Assembly: GCA_009693785.1 (NCBI GenBank)
Contig: SHWP01000010.1
Location: 1 to 64,000, forward strand
Source of the DNA: Rhodospirillaceae bacterium
Lineage (GTDB): Bacteria > Pseudomonadota > Alphaproteobacteria > Rhodospirillales > Rhodospirillaceae
Length of the DNA stretch: 64,000 bases
Direction of reading: 5' to 3'
The notes beneath the pieces are model-generated. The model was not told the DNA's origin and did no database searches. It saw nothing but the letters and a program-made list of their open reading frames with translations. Below, piece by piece: positions 63,853 through 64,000 of this stretch. Position 1 is the first letter of the stretch; every line of letters begins with the position of its first letter. A program made the translations under genes and the position numbers.

Positions 63853-64000
63853 CTAGGCGACTTCGGCAATCACTGTATTGGAGAGAATGCCGATACGCTC
63901 GATTTCCACCTCAACCCGGTCGCCCGCCTTCAGCCACGGCGGCGGGTTGCGGCCCGCAGCCACGCCTGCGGGCGTTCCAGTGGCGATAACGTCACCGGGC
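63853..64000 (-). CDS. Fumarylacetoacetate-hydrolase-family protein, C-terminal part only
   Basis: The frame enters from the right edge and ends at 63853. Its last 49 residues include [13 protein letters not shown] and, near the end, [17 protein letters not shown], which are the conserved end of the FAH family. Those enzymes cleave a C-C bond in diketo acids, decarboxylate or hydrate them, often in aromatic catabolism. The rest lies outside the window. It is 18 bases upstream of the binding-protein gene and probably cotranscribed with it. Confidence 0.88.
   Translation of the reverse strand, partial: PGDVIATGTPAGVAAGRNPPPWLKAGDRVEVEIERIGILSNTVIAEVA

Overview
The window is 64 kb of dense chromosomal sequence from a Gram-negative bacterium, most likely an alphaproteobacterium. 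The evidence is the gene content: an 833-residue TonB-dependent receptor, a DinB of the type with an N-terminal four-cysteine extension, SufE, ArfB, MtgA and PpnN, many Tat-like or Sec-exported hydrolases, and the CoxMSG flavin/iron-sulfur set. GC content looks moderately high. I cannot name an order. I found no tRNA, rRNA, CRISPR array or prophage; the only mobile DNA is the 5' end of an IS6-type transposase at the left edge.

Layout: 0-10.5 kb holds an MFS exporter/importer, small envelope proteins, a secreted dienelactone-hydrolase-like enzyme, an M24 peptidase, PpnN, an AI-2E-family permease and ArsC. 10.6-13.2 kb is a two-component system (response regulator plus EnvZ-like kinase) broken by three -1 frameshifts. 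13.2-20.6 kb carries a cupin, a tiny secreted protein, mtgA, nadX, a GST, a formylglycine-generating-enzyme-like secreted protein and the TonB receptor, the last preceded by two identical inverted repeats. 20.6-29.6 kb has two SAM methyltransferases, an IclR regulator, alpha/beta hydrolases, a beta-lactamase-fold hydrolase and a DUF1838 gene. 29.6-33 kb is a minus-strand run coxG-coxS-coxM, a 2-hydroxychromene-2-carboxylate-isomerase-like gene, a DUF1499 gene and an alpha/beta hydrolase; no coxL is present. 33-41 kb has dinB, an MsbA-type ABC exporter, a broken PAS histidine kinase, arfB, sufE and a broken PAS-GGDEF-EAL gene. 41-64 kb is an intact catabolic and transport region.

The most unusual object is at 47199-50387: one 1062-residue ORF that fuses a signal peptide, two similar Leu/Ile/Val-type periplasmic binding domains in tandem and a complete LivH-type permease. 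It is translationally coupled (ATGA or overlapping starts) to livM, livG and livF, to an upstream acyl-CoA-ligase-like gene and to a downstream FAD-linked oxidase. A second cluster follows: dienelactone hydrolase, aldehyde dehydrogenase and aromatic-ring-type FAD monooxygenase. Together these suggest uptake and oxidation of an aromatic or related carboxylic compound. A divergent five-gene dipeptide/oligopeptide-type ABC transporter, whose last gene overlaps a thioredoxin-fold [2Fe-2S] ferredoxin, and the end of an FAH-family gene close the window.

A second theme is gene damage. Eleven in-frame stops or single-base shifts fall in seven or eight genes, all left of 41.1 kb, and every signal-transduction locus in the window (three of three) is hit. 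The 23 kb on the right have none. Several shifts lie in short homopolymers, so assembly error, real pseudogenes and ribosomal slippage all remain possible.
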